A stretch of DNA of 64,000 bases from Palleniella muris (GCF_004792655.1 NZ_SRZC01000004.1:106937-170936), one strand, 5' to 3'. Shown: positions 28,046 through 38,298, counted from the stretch's first letter. The notes: a model not told the origin generated them from the sequence alone. Made by a program: numbers and translations.

Positions 28046-28456
28046 ATGAGCAGTATTGAAATTTTGAACAAGGGCGCAAAGTATGCCCATGCATCTGTAG
28101 GAACACTTAAAGGCTATGAGGGAAAGGATTTTGTCAAGGAAGCGACCGATGCCACTTCGTGCGAAATCTCGTTCGGAACATTGCCGACGGGTACTTCTGT
28201 CCCATTCTTCCACAGACACAAGGCAAACGAGGAGAATTACATCATCCTTTCCGGAAAAGGTAAGTTTCAGGTCAATGATGAGGTGTTTGACATTGCTGAA
28301 GGTTCCGTTGTACGTGTCGCTACCGGTTGCGACCGCAACCTGAAATGCACTTCTGAAGAGCCGATGACCTACATCTGCATCCAGGCAAAGGAAGGCAGTC
28401 TGGAAGGCTATACGATGACTGATGCAGAAGTGACTGAGCATGAGGACCTTTTGTAA
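28046..28456 (+). CDS. Small cupin-domain protein
   Basis: 136 residues forming a single cupin barrel. PFFHRHKANEENYIILSGKGKF is cupin motif 1 (two His and a Glu as metal ligands), and VRVATGCDRNLKC stands where motif 2 usually has its His, here missing. Such proteins are often paired with HxlR or AraC regulators and respond to redox or metabolite stress; the substrate is unknown. An 88-bp repeat array starts 18 bases after its stop. Confidence 0.8.
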   Translation: MSSIEILNKGAKYAHASVGTLKGYEGKDFVKEATDATSCEISFGTLPTGTSVPFFHRHKANEENYIILSGKGKFQVNDEVFDIAEGSVVRVATGCDRNLKCTSEEPMTYICIQAKEGSLEGYTMTDAEVTEHEDLL

Positions 28457-28473
28457 CCTTTATGATTGTGATT

Positions 28474-28561
28474 TCAAATGGTTACCTTTTGCATTGCGAA
28501 AGGTAACCATTTGTGTGGTAAAACGTTACACTTCGTCAGGTAAAAGGTTGCCTTTTGGATT
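28474..28561. repeat. 4 x 22-bp tandem repeat array B
   Basis: Four 22-bp units at 28474-28495, 28496-28517, 28518-28539 and 28540-28561, related to array A. Units read GCGAAAGGTAACC, GTAAAACGTTAC and GTAAAAGGTTGC; the first is a variant with GGTTACC. The rest of the gap up to galE (about 270 bases) holds the galE promoter and nothing else seen. Confidence 0.88.
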
Positions 28562-28783
28562 GTTATATTCTTTTATTTGTGATATATGGAGGTAAGTACT
28601 TGGTAATCAGTCGTCTATCTGATGTTGTAGATGGATGTGTCTGTCCTTTGCATTTGAAAGCTCGTTTTGTGCTTTATGGATACAATGGATTGGCTCCGCA
28701 AAGCAGCTTTCTCTTATAAACCAAAAAATCTTAATTTTTTGTAATTATATTGTTTGTGACTGTATATTGTGCGAGTATTTTCT

Positions 28784-28791
28784 TATCTTTG
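28784..28791 (+). promoter_or_regulatory. -7 box of galE
   Basis: TATCTTTG, 44 bases before the galE ATG. Confidence 0.6.
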
Positions 28792-28834
28792 CATAAACAT
28801 ATATATGCATAAACTAATTATAATTTAGGAACAG

Positions 28835-29851
28835 ATGAGAATTCTTTTGTGTGGTGGTGCCGGGTTCATAGGAACCCACACTATTGTAGAATTGGACAAA
28901 GCCGGTCATGATGTCGTTGTTGTAGACAACTTGGTGAATTCAAACGAGGAAGCCCTTCGCCGTGTGACAAAAATCATAGGGAAGGAAATTCCTTTTTACA
29001 ATGTTGACTGCCGTGACCGCAAGGGAATGACGAGGGTTTTTGATGAGAACAAGTTTGATGCTGTCATCCATTTTGCCGGTCTGAAGGCTGTCGGTGAGTC
29101 TGTGGCGAAGCCTTTGGAATATTATGAAAACAACATGAACGCCACGTTTGTACTCATGGATGTGATGCGTCAGCATGGCTGCAAGAATATCATATTCTCT
29201 TCTTCAGCTACTGTCTATGGCGACCCTGCCATCATTCCGATAACAGAGGAATGCCCGAAGGGACATTGCACAAATCCTTACGGGCAGACAAAGTCCATGC
29301 TTGAGGAAGTCCTGATTGATGTGCAAAAGGCTGATAATGAATGGAATGTTGTCCTGCTGCGCTATTTCAATCCTATAGGCGCACATAAGTCAGGATTGAT
29401 AGGCGAGAATCCGAACGGTATACCAAACAACCTTATGCCTTACATCACGCAGACCGCTATAGGTATGCGCGAGGAACTTGGTGTGTTCGGCAATGATTAT
29501 GACACACCGGACGGCACGGGTGTCAGGGACTACATCCACGTTTGTGACCTTGCCGCCGGTCATGTCGCTGCACTTTCCGCAATAGAAAGGAAGTGCGGGC
29601 TTGCCATTTACAATCTTGGTACAGGACACGGCTATTCTGTGCTTGACGTTGTGAAAGCATTTGAGGACGCCAACGGACTTAAAGTTCCTTATGCCATAAA
29701 GCCACGCCGCCCGGGAGACATCGCCACCTGCTACTGCAATCCTGCAAAGGCAAAGGCGGAGTTGGGCTGGGAAGCGCAGTATGGCATAGAGGACATGTGC
29801 CGTGACTCTTGGAACTTCCAGAAGAACAATCCGAGAGGTTACGAGGGATAG
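28835..29851 (+). CDS. galE: UDP-glucose 4-epimerase
   Basis: 338 residues, the usual length. The NAD-binding GGAGFIGTH starts the protein, SSSATVYG and the catalytic YGQTK (YxxxK) follow, and RYFNPIGAH is conserved in GalE. It interconverts UDP-glucose and UDP-galactose, for galactose use and surface glycan synthesis. It has its own promoter, with trmO 27 bases downstream. Confidence 0.95.
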   Translation: MRILLCGGAGFIGTHTIVELDKAGHDVVVVDNLVNSNEEALRRVTKIIGKEIPFYNVDCRDRKGMTRVFDENKFDAVIHFAGLKAVGESVAKPLEYYENNMNATFVLMDVMRQHGCKNIIFSSSATVYGDPAIIPITEECPKGHCTNPYGQTKSMLEEVLIDVQKADNEWNVVLLRYFNPIGAHKSGLIGENPNGIPNNLMPYITQTAIGMREELGVFGNDYDTPDGTGVRDYIHVCDLAAGHVAALSAIERKCGLAIYNLGTGHGYSVLDVVKAFEDANGLKVPYAIKPRRPGDIATCYCNPAKAKAELGWEAQYGIEDMCRDSWNFQKNNPRGYEG

Positions 29852-29877
29852 TGTACAGACACATTCTGTAGGAAATA

Positions 29878-30582
29878 ATGGAGATTCATCCGATAGCATA
29901 TTTCCACTCTCCATTCACGTCAAAGTTCGGTATTCCACGTCAAAGCGGTGTTGTCCCGGAGGTTGAGGGAGAAATAGTCTTCTGCAAGCCATACGACAAT
30001 CCTGTTGCCGTCCGTGGCATAGAGAACTTTGACTATGTATGGCTGATATGGGGTTTCAGCGGTAATCCCGGAAGCAGTGGGAATTCTATACAAGAAACAG
30101 CATTTGATGACGGGAGGGACGATACTGTACATCTGTCAGTGCGTCCTCCGCGTCTTGGTGGAAACGAGCGTGTCGGAGTGTTTGCTTCACGTTCACCTTT
30201 CCGTCCCAACGGTCTCGGGCTGTCATGTGTGCGACTGAAAGAAGCAAAGAAGGGACGCTTGGTTGTCCTCGGTGCCGACCTTATGGACGGCACCCCGATA
30301 TATGATGTGAAGCCATATATTACTTATGCCGACGCCTATCCCGGCGCACGTTCCGGTTTCGTCGATGCTGCGGAGTGGCAGCCACTTGCGGTTGTCTTCC
30401 CAAAGGAGTTGCAGCAAGGCTTCTCCGAAGCAGACATAAAAGCGATTTCCGGGGCGTTGAGCCAAGACCCGCGCCCGCATTACCATAAGGATTCGCCACG
30501 CATTTATGGAATGCCTTTCAGAGGAAAGGACATCCGTTTCCGAATCTGCGATAATAAAGTAGAAATAACAGACATAATCTGA
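29878..30582 (+). CDS. trmO: tRNA t6A37 N6-methyltransferase TrmO
   Basis: 234 residues. TrmO (TsaA/YaeB) uses S-adenosylmethionine to methylate t6A at position 37 of tRNA-Thr. The N-terminal beta-barrel shows PRQSGVVPEVEGEIVF, FDYVWLIWGF and SPFRPNGLGLS, all family motifs; the C-terminal domain ends in MPFRGKDIRFRI. It probably shares the galE transcript. Confidence 0.92.
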   Translation: MEIHPIAYFHSPFTSKFGIPRQSGVVPEVEGEIVFCKPYDNPVAVRGIENFDYVWLIWGFSGNPGSSGNSIQETAFDDGRDDTVHLSVRPPRLGGNERVGVFASRSPFRPNGLGLSCVRLKEAKKGRLVVLGADLMDGTPIYDVKPYITYADAYPGARSGFVDAAEWQPLAVVFPKELQQGFSEADIKAISGALSQDPRPHYHKDSPRIYGMPFRGKDIRFRICDNKVEITDII

Positions 30583-30621
30583 GTCGTCATAATCATTTGT
30601 GACGCCAAACTAATTACCATA

Positions 30622-32742
30622 ATGAAAAAAATACTGACCACATTAACTCTTACCACAGCTCTGTCCATCCCGATGATGGCACAGCAGGGTGGACTTGTAG
30701 ACATGCACAACGCCTCACATTCAGTAATGGTGAACACTCCTTTGGGTGCCACACATTGGACTGGAGGCTTTTGGAAAGAACGTTTTGACATATTCCACAA
30801 GAACTCTATTCCTTCCATGTTCGAGACATGGAAAAGCAAGCAGGGAAAAGGCTGGAACAATTTCCTTGTAGCGTCAGGAAAGATAGAAGGTGAGCACCAC
30901 GGTCCTGCTTTCCATGACGGAGACATGTACAAATGGTGTGAATCAATGGCAGCAGTATATGCTGTCACCAAGGATTCGGGACTTGACAAGATAATGGACG
31001 AGTTCATTGCCCTTGTCGCCGCATCGCAGCGTGAGGACGGATACATCCATACTCAGGTGAACATCGCGGAACTTAATGCCAAGAAGAAGCGCAAGGAAGC
31101 TAAGGACAACACTGTCGTGGGTACGGCACAGGGAACCGGTGCTGACGGTGCTCTCGGCAACAAACTTAATTTTGAGACTTATAATATCGGTCACCTTATC
31201 AATGCCGCCCTTGTCCATAAGCGTGCGACAGGCAAGACAAATTTCTACAATGTGGCACTCAAGGCTGCGGATTTCCTTATCAATTTCGCCAAGACAAATC
31301 CTGACGAGCTTGCAAAGTGCGCCGTTTGTCCGAGCCATTATATGGCGGTTGCGGAACTGTACCGTGAGATCGGTGACAAGCAGTACCTTGACCTTGCACA
31401 GACACTCATAGACATCCGTGGCAGCCAGCCTGACGGAACGGACGACAATCAGGATCGTGAGGCATTCCGTGAGCAGTACACAGCTATCGGCCATGCAGTC
31501 CGTGCCAACTATCTTTATGCAGGTGTGGCAGACCTTTATTCCCTTACAGGCGAGGCACAGCTGATGAAAAACCTCACCTCAATATGGGATGACCAGATAA
31601 ACAGGAAGATGTATATCACAGGCGGTTGTGGCGCATTGTACAACGGTGTGTCCCCTGATGGCACGGACTATAAGCCGGCAAACTGGCAGCAGGTGCATCA
31701 GGCGTTCGGCAGACCGTATCAGTTGCCGCAGTCAACGGCTCACAACGAGACTTGTGCGAACATCGGAAACATGCTCTTCAACTGGCGTATGCTCCAGACA
31801 ACAGGCGACGCAAAGTATGCTGACATTGTTGAGACTTGCTTGTACAACTCCGTGCTTACAGGTATATCTTTGGACGGTACTAAGTATCTGTACACCAATC
31901 CGATGCGCCTTTCAAAGAAGCTCCCTTACCAGTTGCGTTGGAGCCGTGAGCGTCAGAAACTGATTTCCTGCTTCTGCTGCCCTCCGAACACACTGCGTAC
32001 TGTCTGCGAGGCACAGGAGTATGCTTACACAGTAGGCTCTGATGCCTTGTTTGTGCAGCTTTATGGTGAGAACGCTTTAGAGACAGTTCTTGGCAAGAAA
32101 GCATTGAAAGTTTCACAGAAAACAGATTATCCGTTTGACGGACGCATAGAACTGACCATCGACGCTGTCGGCAAGAACTGCCTGAACACAGTCAATCTGC
32201 GCATACCGGGATGGTGTGACAATGCCACCGTGACTGTCAATGGTGAGGCGCAGCAGGTTAACGTCGCTCCTAATTCCTACATAGCACTTAACCGTAAGTG
32301 GAAGAAGGGTGACAAGATTGTCCTTGACATGGAGATGAGGGCGAAGCTCATTGAGAGCAATCCGCTTGTCGAGGAGTCTCGCGGTGAGGTCGCTGTTAAG
32401 CGCGGACCGTTGGTTTACTGCCTTGAAGAGATTGACATCGACGGCAATCAGAACATGAAACCGGGTTCCGGAAAGACACCGAGTGTGTCAAGTGTTGACA
32501 TTGACAACATCGTTCTGCCGATGAATATCAAGTTCTCCGTGGTCGATGTGGAGATAGCCGACTCAAAGATGAAGGCACTTGAGGGTATGGCAAAATACGT
32601 TGAAGAACCGGATTGGAACGGCACACTCTACCGCGAGGTGAGCAGAAAGGAGCGTGACATTAAGGTACGACTGATTCCTCACTATGCGTATGGCAACCGT
32701 GGATTGCAGGATTTCACAATCTTCATGCCGTTGGCACGCTGA
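30622..32742 (+). CDS. GH127 family glycosidase (beta-L-arabinofuranosidase fold)
   Basis: 706 residues with a signal peptide (MKKILTTLTLTTALSIPMMAQ). The zinc-site residues known for GH127 are visible: Glu and Cys in HNETCANIGN and the paired cysteines in LISCFCCPPN, one of which is the nucleophile. An (alpha/alpha)6 barrel is followed by beta-sandwich domains. GH127 members remove beta-L-arabinofuranose, and one RG-II locus member removes aceric acid. The next two carbohydrate genes are GH141-like and GH78, pointing to pectin side chains. No SusC/SusD pair is nearby. Confidence 0.88.
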   Translation: MKKILTTLTLTTALSIPMMAQQGGLVDMHNASHSVMVNTPLGATHWTGGFWKERFDIFHKNSIPSMFETWKSKQGKGWNNFLVASGKIEGEHHGPAFHDGDMYKWCESMAAVYAVTKDSGLDKIMDEFIALVAASQREDGYIHTQVNIAELNAKKKRKEAKDNTVVGTAQGTGADGALGNKLNFETYNIGHLINAALVHKRATGKTNFYNVALKAADFLINFAKTNPDELAKCAVCPSHYMAVAELYREIGDKQYLDLAQTLIDIRGSQPDGTDDNQDREAFREQYTAIGHAVRANYLYAGVADLYSLTGEAQLMKNLTSIWDDQINRKMYITGGCGALYNGVSPDGTDYKPANWQQVHQAFGRPYQLPQSTAHNETCANIGNMLFNWRMLQTTGDAKYADIVETCLYNSVLTGISLDGTKYLYTNPMRLSKKLPYQLRWSRERQKLISCFCCPPNTLRTVCEAQEYAYTVGSDALFVQLYGENALETVLGKKALKVSQKTDYPFDGRIELTIDAVGKNCLNTVNLRIPGWCDNATVTVNGEAQQVNVAPNSYIALNRKWKKGDKIVLDMEMRAKLIESNPLVEESRGEVAVKRGPLVYCLEEIDIDGNQNMKPGSGKTPSVSSVDIDNIVLPMNIKFSVVDVEIADSKMKALEGMAKYVEEPDWNGTLYREVSRKERDIKVRLIPHYAYGNRGLQDFTIFMPLAR

Positions 32743-32753
32743 TACATATGTTA

Positions 32754-32797
32754 AAATACTCAGCAAGTGGGTAGAAAGCCCCACTTGCTGAGTATTT
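32754..32797 (+). terminator. Terminator after the GH127 gene
   Basis: A perfect 18-bp inverted repeat (AAATACTCAGCAAGTGGG and complement) with an 8-base loop, 11 bases after the stop. It separates the GH127 gene from the beta-helix gene. Confidence 0.75.
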
Positions 32798-32854
32798 ATA
32801 GCCAAACAAAATTGATTTGCGAAAACACTCATGCCTTATTGCAAACATCTCCAT

Positions 32855-32881
32855 GCAAAGTGTGGCGGAGCCACACTTTGC
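32855..32881. repeat. Isolated short palindrome
   Basis: GCAAAGTGTGGC, a 3-base loop, and the exact complement. In size and style it resembles the units of the nested palindrome arrays, but it stands alone. Confidence 0.6.
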
Positions 32882-33012
32882 ACGGTAGTTATTGTAGAAC
32901 ATGGAAATTATACAAAAACGTAGTCATTGGGTAATTGGAAAACCATGGGCAATGCGCTTGCATATTTTCGCAAATCTATTCTGTCTTACTATTATATAGA
33001 CTGAAAAAAATA

Positions 33013-34956
33013 ATGTTTATGAGAAAAATATTGTTGAGTATATTTGCTTTAGCGGCACTGTCTGCTTCGGCAGCAGACATATATGTGTCGCCCAATGGTT
33101 CCGACACGAACGACGGTACTGTGGGAAAACCGCTGAAGAGCCTCCGTATCGCATTGCGTCAGGCACGCAATCTGCGCCGACTTAATGACCCGTCTGTGAA
33201 AGGCGGTGTGACGATTCATGTCGCAAAAGGCACATATAATCTTTATGAACCGCTGTATGTCCGCCCCGAAGACAGCGGTACTCCTGACTCTCCGACACTG
33301 ATTAAGGGCGAGGGCGCAGTGATTTCCGGAGGAGTGGCCGTTACCGGATGGCGCAAGGAAGGCAAGCTGTTTGTTGCCGACACTCCTGAGTTTAATGGCA
33401 ATCTGATTGATTTCCGCCAGCTTTACATCAATGGCGAGAAGGCTGTGCGTGCACGCGATGTGGCGAATTTTGATGATATGGCGCACATACTCTCCCTTGA
33501 CAAGCCTAATCAGGTGATGTACGTTCCTGTTACGCCAGCTGTCAAGGCTTTGGAACGTCAGTATAATGCAAAGAACAAGCAATATGCCCAGCCTGTTGAA
33601 ATGGTGCTCCATGAGATGTGGTGTGTTGCCAATCTTCGTATAAAGGACATAAAAATACAAGGCGACAGTGCTGCTGTCACCTTTCACCAACCTGAGTCAA
33701 CAATACAGTTTGAGCACCCTTGGCCGTCACCAATGGTGAACACAAAGCCTTTCACACGTGAGGACGGAAAGGTGCTTAACCTTAACTCTGCATTCTATTT
33801 GACAGGTTCTAAGGCATTGCTTGATGCTCCTGGCGAATGGTATCATGATGTCCGCAGCCACAAACTCTACTATTATCCGCGCAGTGGAGAGACTCTTTCC
33901 ATGCTCAACAGCAAGTCTGCTCCTGCCATTGTCCCTGCATTGGAGACACTCGTGGAGGTGAAAGGCACTCTCGAGCGTCCTGTCCACGATGTGCGTTTTG
34001 AGGGGATAACCTTCTCTTACAGCACATGGATGCGCCCGACCACTGACGGTCATGTGCCTTTGCAGGCAGGAATGTTCATGTACGAAGGCTACAAACTGCG
34101 CCCGCAGACACGCCGTCCCGACCGTAATAACGGACTTGACAATCAGGGATTCCTCGGTCGTCCGGCTGCTGCTGTTGTTGTAAGTGGTTCCAATGACATT
34201 GCTTTTGACGGCTGCACATTCACTCATCTTGGCTCTTCCGGCATTGATTATGAGGAAGGGACAAAGGGTTGTGTGATAAGCAACAACATCTTTACCGACA
34301 TCGCCGGCAGCGGTATTGTAGCAGGTTCGTTCTCACCGTCAGCCTTCGAGACTCATCTTCCTTACGATCCTCTTGACAGACGAGTGGTTGTGGACGGACT
34401 CATTATTGCCAACAACAACATCAAGGATGTTACGAATGAGGATTGGGGAACGCTTGGAATCAACTGCGGATATGTTGCAAACACAATCATTGCGCATAAC
34501 GAAATCAGCGAAGTTTCTTATTCCGGTATAAACCTTGGCTGGGGATGGACACAGAGTGTGAACTGTATGCGTGGCAATGAGGTGTACCGAAACTACATCC
34601 ACCATTATGCAAAGCACATGTACGATTGTGCGGGCATATACACATTGAGCTCGCAGATAAAGACGTACATCACGGAGAATGTCGTGGATGAGATTTATCA
34701 TCCTGTCTATGCACACGACCCGCACCATTGGTTCTATCTCTATTGCGACGAAGGTTCGTCGGGCATCACTGTGCAGGACAACTGGACTCCGACAGAGAAA
34801 TACCTGAGAAACTCCAACGGTCCTTGCAACACTTGGGAGAACAACGGCCCTGCAGTGAATGACTCCGTAAAGGCAAATGCCGGTATCAAGGCCGGTCTGG
34901 ATATTGCCGGACTGAGAGCAAAGATACAGACAAAGAAACCTAAGAAGGCGAATTAA
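33013..34956 (+). CDS. Secreted right-handed beta-helix protein (GH141-like)
   Basis: 647 residues from ATG 33013 (MFMRKILLSIFALAALSASA is a signal peptide; the frame stays open further up but lacks a signal there). ADIYVSPNGSDTNDGT starts a domain typical of secreted parallel beta-helix carbohydrate enzymes. The repeats from about residue 370 to 600 (SNDIAFDGCTFTHLGSSG, ISNNIFTDIAGSGI, IIAHNEISEVSYSGI) are beta-helix coils. Relatives with this layout include GH141 enzymes (alpha-L-fucosidase or xylanase). Placement between GH127 and GH78 supports GH141, but the catalytic residues were not verified. Confidence 0.7.
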   Translation: MFMRKILLSIFALAALSASAADIYVSPNGSDTNDGTVGKPLKSLRIALRQARNLRRLNDPSVKGGVTIHVAKGTYNLYEPLYVRPEDSGTPDSPTLIKGEGAVISGGVAVTGWRKEGKLFVADTPEFNGNLIDFRQLYINGEKAVRARDVANFDDMAHILSLDKPNQVMYVPVTPAVKALERQYNAKNKQYAQPVEMVLHEMWCVANLRIKDIKIQGDSAAVTFHQPESTIQFEHPWPSPMVNTKPFTREDGKVLNLNSAFYLTGSKALLDAPGEWYHDVRSHKLYYYPRSGETLSMLNSKSAPAIVPALETLVEVKGTLERPVHDVRFEGITFSYSTWMRPTTDGHVPLQAGMFMYEGYKLRPQTRRPDRNNGLDNQGFLGRPAAAVVVSGSNDIAFDGCTFTHLGSSGIDYEEGTKGCVISNNIFTDIAGSGIVAGSFSPSAFETHLPYDPLDRRVVVDGLIIANNNIKDVTNEDWGTLGINCGYVANTIIAHNEISEVSYSGINLGWGWTQSVNCMRGNEVYRNYIHHYAKHMYDCAGIYTLSSQIKTYITENVVDEIYHPVYAHDPHHWFYLYCDEGSSGITVQDNWTPTEKYLRNSNGPCNTWENNGPAVNDSVKANAGIKAGLDIAGLRAKIQTKKPKKAN

Positions 34957-35011
34957 ACGCCTTTGGAAGGATATTGCAAATAGAATTGAAAAACAAAAAA
35001 CTCGCGATATT

Positions 35012-37042
35012 ATGTGGATAACCTATCCCGGTGATTTTGAAATATGGCTTGGTAACAAGTTCAACAACCGCCGTACAGAGCGCGGTGCAATGTTCCCACC
35101 GTTCTGGAAGCAGGACTCCCACTATGTTACGGTGGAGTTCTCGACAACTGTCAACCTTGAAGAGGCTGAGGAAGTGGAGATTCTCTGTGAGGGAAAGTTC
35201 AACCTTATGCTTGACGGCAAACTGCAGTTCGGTATGCCTGAGCATTTCACTGTACCTGCCGGTGAGCACAAACTCAACCTGAAGGTGTGGAACCAGGCAA
35301 CTCCTCCTGCATTATATATAAAAGGTAAAACCATCGTTACAGACTCTTCATGGCTCGCAACCTACGAGGATAAGATTTGGATTGACGAAAATGGCATAGC
35401 TCATGGTTCGGGCATCTATGTCCCGGCAGCAACAAGCAAGTACTTCCAAACCAAAGAGCAGCGTCCTTCCGAGTTTGCCTTGGCAACAGAACCACTGATG
35501 CCGGTGAGCAAGGAGAGGGTAGGCGAGGGAACACTCTACGACTTTGGAAAGGAGACAATGGGACTTCTGTCCGTAGGCAACTCAAAGGACAAGGGACTTG
35601 TCGAGGTCTATTACGGTGAAAGCCGTGAGGAAGCCTTGGACAAAGACTATTGTGAGACGCTTGACAAGTTTGAGACTAAGGACTTTACTCCTGTCATTCT
35701 TGACAGTAAGGCGTTCCGCTATGTCTATGTAGAGTGTGCCGGAGGTGTGGAAGAACTTGATGTCTATGCCTTTTATGAATACCTTGAGCAGGACATGGCA
35801 CTTGGCGGAGCGTTTGAATGCTCCGATTCCGAACTGAACAGAATATGGGAAGTGGGTGCTTATACCATGGACCTCACAACCCGCGAGTTCATGATGGACG
35901 GCATCAAGCGTGACCGTTGGACATGGTCAGGTGATGCCATACAGTCCTATCTGATGAACTACTATCTCCGTTTCGATTTCGAGTGCGTCAAGCGTACCAT
36001 ACGGCAACTGCGTGGAAAAGACCCGGTAACAGCCCATATCAACACAATTATGGACTACACTTTCTATTGGTTCAAGTCTGTGCTTGACTACTATGAGTAC
36101 ACTGCCGATACAGCCTTCGTCCGTGAGATGTGGGCACGTATGAAGACACTCATGGACTATGTCCTCGGAAGACTTGACGAAGAGGGGCTTGCCGAGGGAC
36201 AGCCTGACGACTGGATTTTCGTTGATTGGGTGGATTTCCCTATGCACAAGCGTGGTGTGATGTGCTTTGAGCAGATTCTCCTTGCCAAGGCTCTTGAAAC
36301 CATGAAGGTGTGTGCAGAGCTTCTTGGAGAAGAAATTGATGCTGAAAAATATGCTACCTTATATAAGAATGTACGCCTGAAGACTGACGAGCATTTCTGG
36401 AATGAGGATAAGAAAGCGTATCTCCACAGCATTGAGGACGGACAATTGAATGAGATGATAACCAAGTTCCCTAACATGTTCGCCATACTTTTTGGTTATG
36501 CGGACGGACGGCGAAGCAAGGAAATCATGGAGAATGTTATGCTCAATCCTGATGTTGAGGCCATCACAACCCCTTACATGCGCTTCTATGAGTTGGAGGC
36601 TTTGTGCCAAATGGGACTGCATGATTATGTCATGGGCGAGATGAAATCCTATTGGGGTGGCATGTTGAAGGAAGGTGCGACATCATTTTGGGAGAAATAT
36701 GTCCCGACAGAGCAGGGTACACAGCACTTGCAGATGTACGGCAGACCGTATGGCAAGAGCCTTTGCCATGCCTGGGGAGCATCACCGGTCTATCTTCTTG
36801 GAAAGTATTATCTTGGCATCAAACCGACAAAACCGGGCTATCAGGAGTGGGAATGCCGTCCGCATCTCGGTGGGCTTGAATGGATGAAGGGGCGTGTACC
36901 TACGCCTTTCGGACCTATCTCGTTGGAGATGAACAAGGAAGAAATCACCATACAAAGTCCTGTCATAGGAGGAAAACTTTATGTCGGAGACAAATGTATA
37001 GACATCAACACTACGGAGAAGATACAAGTTGGACTTAAGTAA
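35012..37042 (+). CDS. GH78 alpha-L-rhamnosidase
   Basis: 676 residues. The catalytic (alpha/alpha)6 barrel contains MMDGIKRDRWTWSGDAIQSY, the GH78 motif with the catalytic acid region, and DDWIFVDWVDFPMH. N-terminal beta-sandwich domains occupy about residues 1-260. It removes terminal alpha-L-rhamnose. It has no signal peptide, unlike its two neighbours, so either it is cytoplasmic or the start is mis-set. It begins 55 bases after the beta-helix gene and is likely on the same transcript. Confidence 0.88.
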   Translation: MWITYPGDFEIWLGNKFNNRRTERGAMFPPFWKQDSHYVTVEFSTTVNLEEAEEVEILCEGKFNLMLDGKLQFGMPEHFTVPAGEHKLNLKVWNQATPPALYIKGKTIVTDSSWLATYEDKIWIDENGIAHGSGIYVPAATSKYFQTKEQRPSEFALATEPLMPVSKERVGEGTLYDFGKETMGLLSVGNSKDKGLVEVYYGESREEALDKDYCETLDKFETKDFTPVILDSKAFRYVYVECAGGVEELDVYAFYEYLEQDMALGGAFECSDSELNRIWEVGAYTMDLTTREFMMDGIKRDRWTWSGDAIQSYLMNYYLRFDFECVKRTIRQLRGKDPVTAHINTIMDYTFYWFKSVLDYYEYTADTAFVREMWARMKTLMDYVLGRLDEEGLAEGQPDDWIFVDWVDFPMHKRGVMCFEQILLAKALETMKVCAELLGEEIDAEKYATLYKNVRLKTDEHFWNEDKKAYLHSIEDGQLNEMITKFPNMFAILFGYADGRRSKEIMENVMLNPDVEAITTPYMRFYELEALCQMGLHDYVMGEMKSYWGGMLKEGATSFWEKYVPTEQGTQHLQMYGRPYGKSLCHAWGASPVYLLGKYYLGIKPTKPGYQEWECRPHLGGLEWMKGRVPTPFGPISLEMNKEEITIQSPVIGGKLYVGDKCIDINTTEKIQVGLK

Positions 37043-38258
37043 AGATTTTACAGACTATACCTCACGCCTTTTCGGTGAGGAACGCTGGCAGCGATTTCTT
37101 GACTCTTTCGGTCAGGAAGTCCCTGCCAGTGTGCGTTATAACCCGTTCAAGCCGGTTGCTGACATGCCGGAAGGAGAGCCTGTGCCATGGTGCAAGGATG
37201 CCTATTGGCTGAAGGAACGCCCGAAGTTCACACTTGACCCGCTGCTTCATGCCGGAGTTTATTATGTGCAGGAAGCAGGGTCAATGTTCCTTGACAATGT
37301 TCTTCGGCAGTATGTCCAAGAACCGGTGTGCATGCTTGACCTGTGCGCTGCACCGGGAGGAAAGTCAACATTGGCACGTGCTGCATTGCCGGAAGGTTCT
37401 TTGCTGATAAGCAACGAGCCTGACCACCACCGTGCCAATATCCTTATGGAGAATATGCAGAAGCAGGGACATAAGGATGTCTATGTCACAAACAACTATG
37501 CAAAGGACTTCAAGTCTGCGAAAATGCAGTTTGATGTCATACTTGCCGATGTGCCGTGCTCAGGTGAAGGAATGTTCCGCCGTGACGAAGGAGCGATAAA
37601 GGAATGGAGCTTGCAGAACGTGCGCAAGTGTGCTGAACTGCAGCGGAGCATAGTCAGTGATATATGGGATTGTCTGCGTCCCGGCGGACTGTTTATATAT
37701 AGTACCTGTACGTTCAATCTGCAGGAGGATGAAGAGAATGTCCGTTGGATAGCGGAAGAGCTTGGAGCGGAAATTCTTCCTGTACAGACAAGTCCGGAAT
37801 GGAACATCACGGGCTCCCTCCTTGAAGGATTTGATGAGCCCGTCTATCGCTTCATACCCGGAGTGACTCGCAGCGAAGGACTCTTTATGTGCGTTATGCG
37901 CAAGCATGGGGAGTCTCAGCCCTGCCGCAGACCGATAGAAAAGCAGTTGAAACGCCTACGCATACTTTCCGATGGAAATCCGAAAGGAGAGCAGAAAGGC
38001 AAGAACATCATCCCTGCCCATGCTGAGACATTGCTCGTCCCTTGTGGTAAAGAGAAAACCGGTGTGTATCCTGTTGTAAAACTGTCACTCGAAGATGCCC
38101 TGCGCTATCTTCATCGTGAAGCAATAACTTTGCCGGAAGCCACTCCGCGCGGCTATGTCATCGTCGCTTATAAAGGTCATAACCTCGGATTCATGAAGAA
38201 TCTCGGCAATCGTGCAAACAATATGTACCCGAAAGAGTGGGCGATAAGAAATCTGTAG
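37029..38258 (+). CDS. RsmF/NOL1-type rRNA (cytosine-C5) methyltransferase
   Basis: 409 residues. It carries the SAM-binding CAAPGGKSTLARAAL, the PCSGEGMFRR motif and YSTCTFNLQEDEENV with the catalytic cysteine, as in RsmF. The C-terminal domain ends in GHNLGFMKNLGNRANNMYPKEWAIR. The start is a TTG overlapping the GH78 stop by 14 bases, with GGAG about 9 bases ahead; the first ATG in frame is too far inside. The overlap ties it to the glycosidase transcript although the function is unrelated. Confidence 0.88.
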   Translation: MDLSKDFTDYTSRLFGEERWQRFLDSFGQEVPASVRYNPFKPVADMPEGEPVPWCKDAYWLKERPKFTLDPLLHAGVYYVQEAGSMFLDNVLRQYVQEPVCMLDLCAAPGGKSTLARAALPEGSLLISNEPDHHRANILMENMQKQGHKDVYVTNNYAKDFKSAKMQFDVILADVPCSGEGMFRRDEGAIKEWSLQNVRKCAELQRSIVSDIWDCLRPGGLFIYSTCTFNLQEDEENVRWIAEELGAEILPVQTSPEWNITGSLLEGFDEPVYRFIPGVTRSEGLFMCVMRKHGESQPCRRPIEKQLKRLRILSDGNPKGEQKGKNIIPAHAETLLVPCGKEKTGVYPVVKLSLEDALRYLHREAITLPEATPRGYVIVAYKGHNLGFMKNLGNRANNMYPKEWAIRNL

Positions 38259-38298
38259 ATATTTGGATTAATCCTATTTAATATAGAAGACAGCTGTA

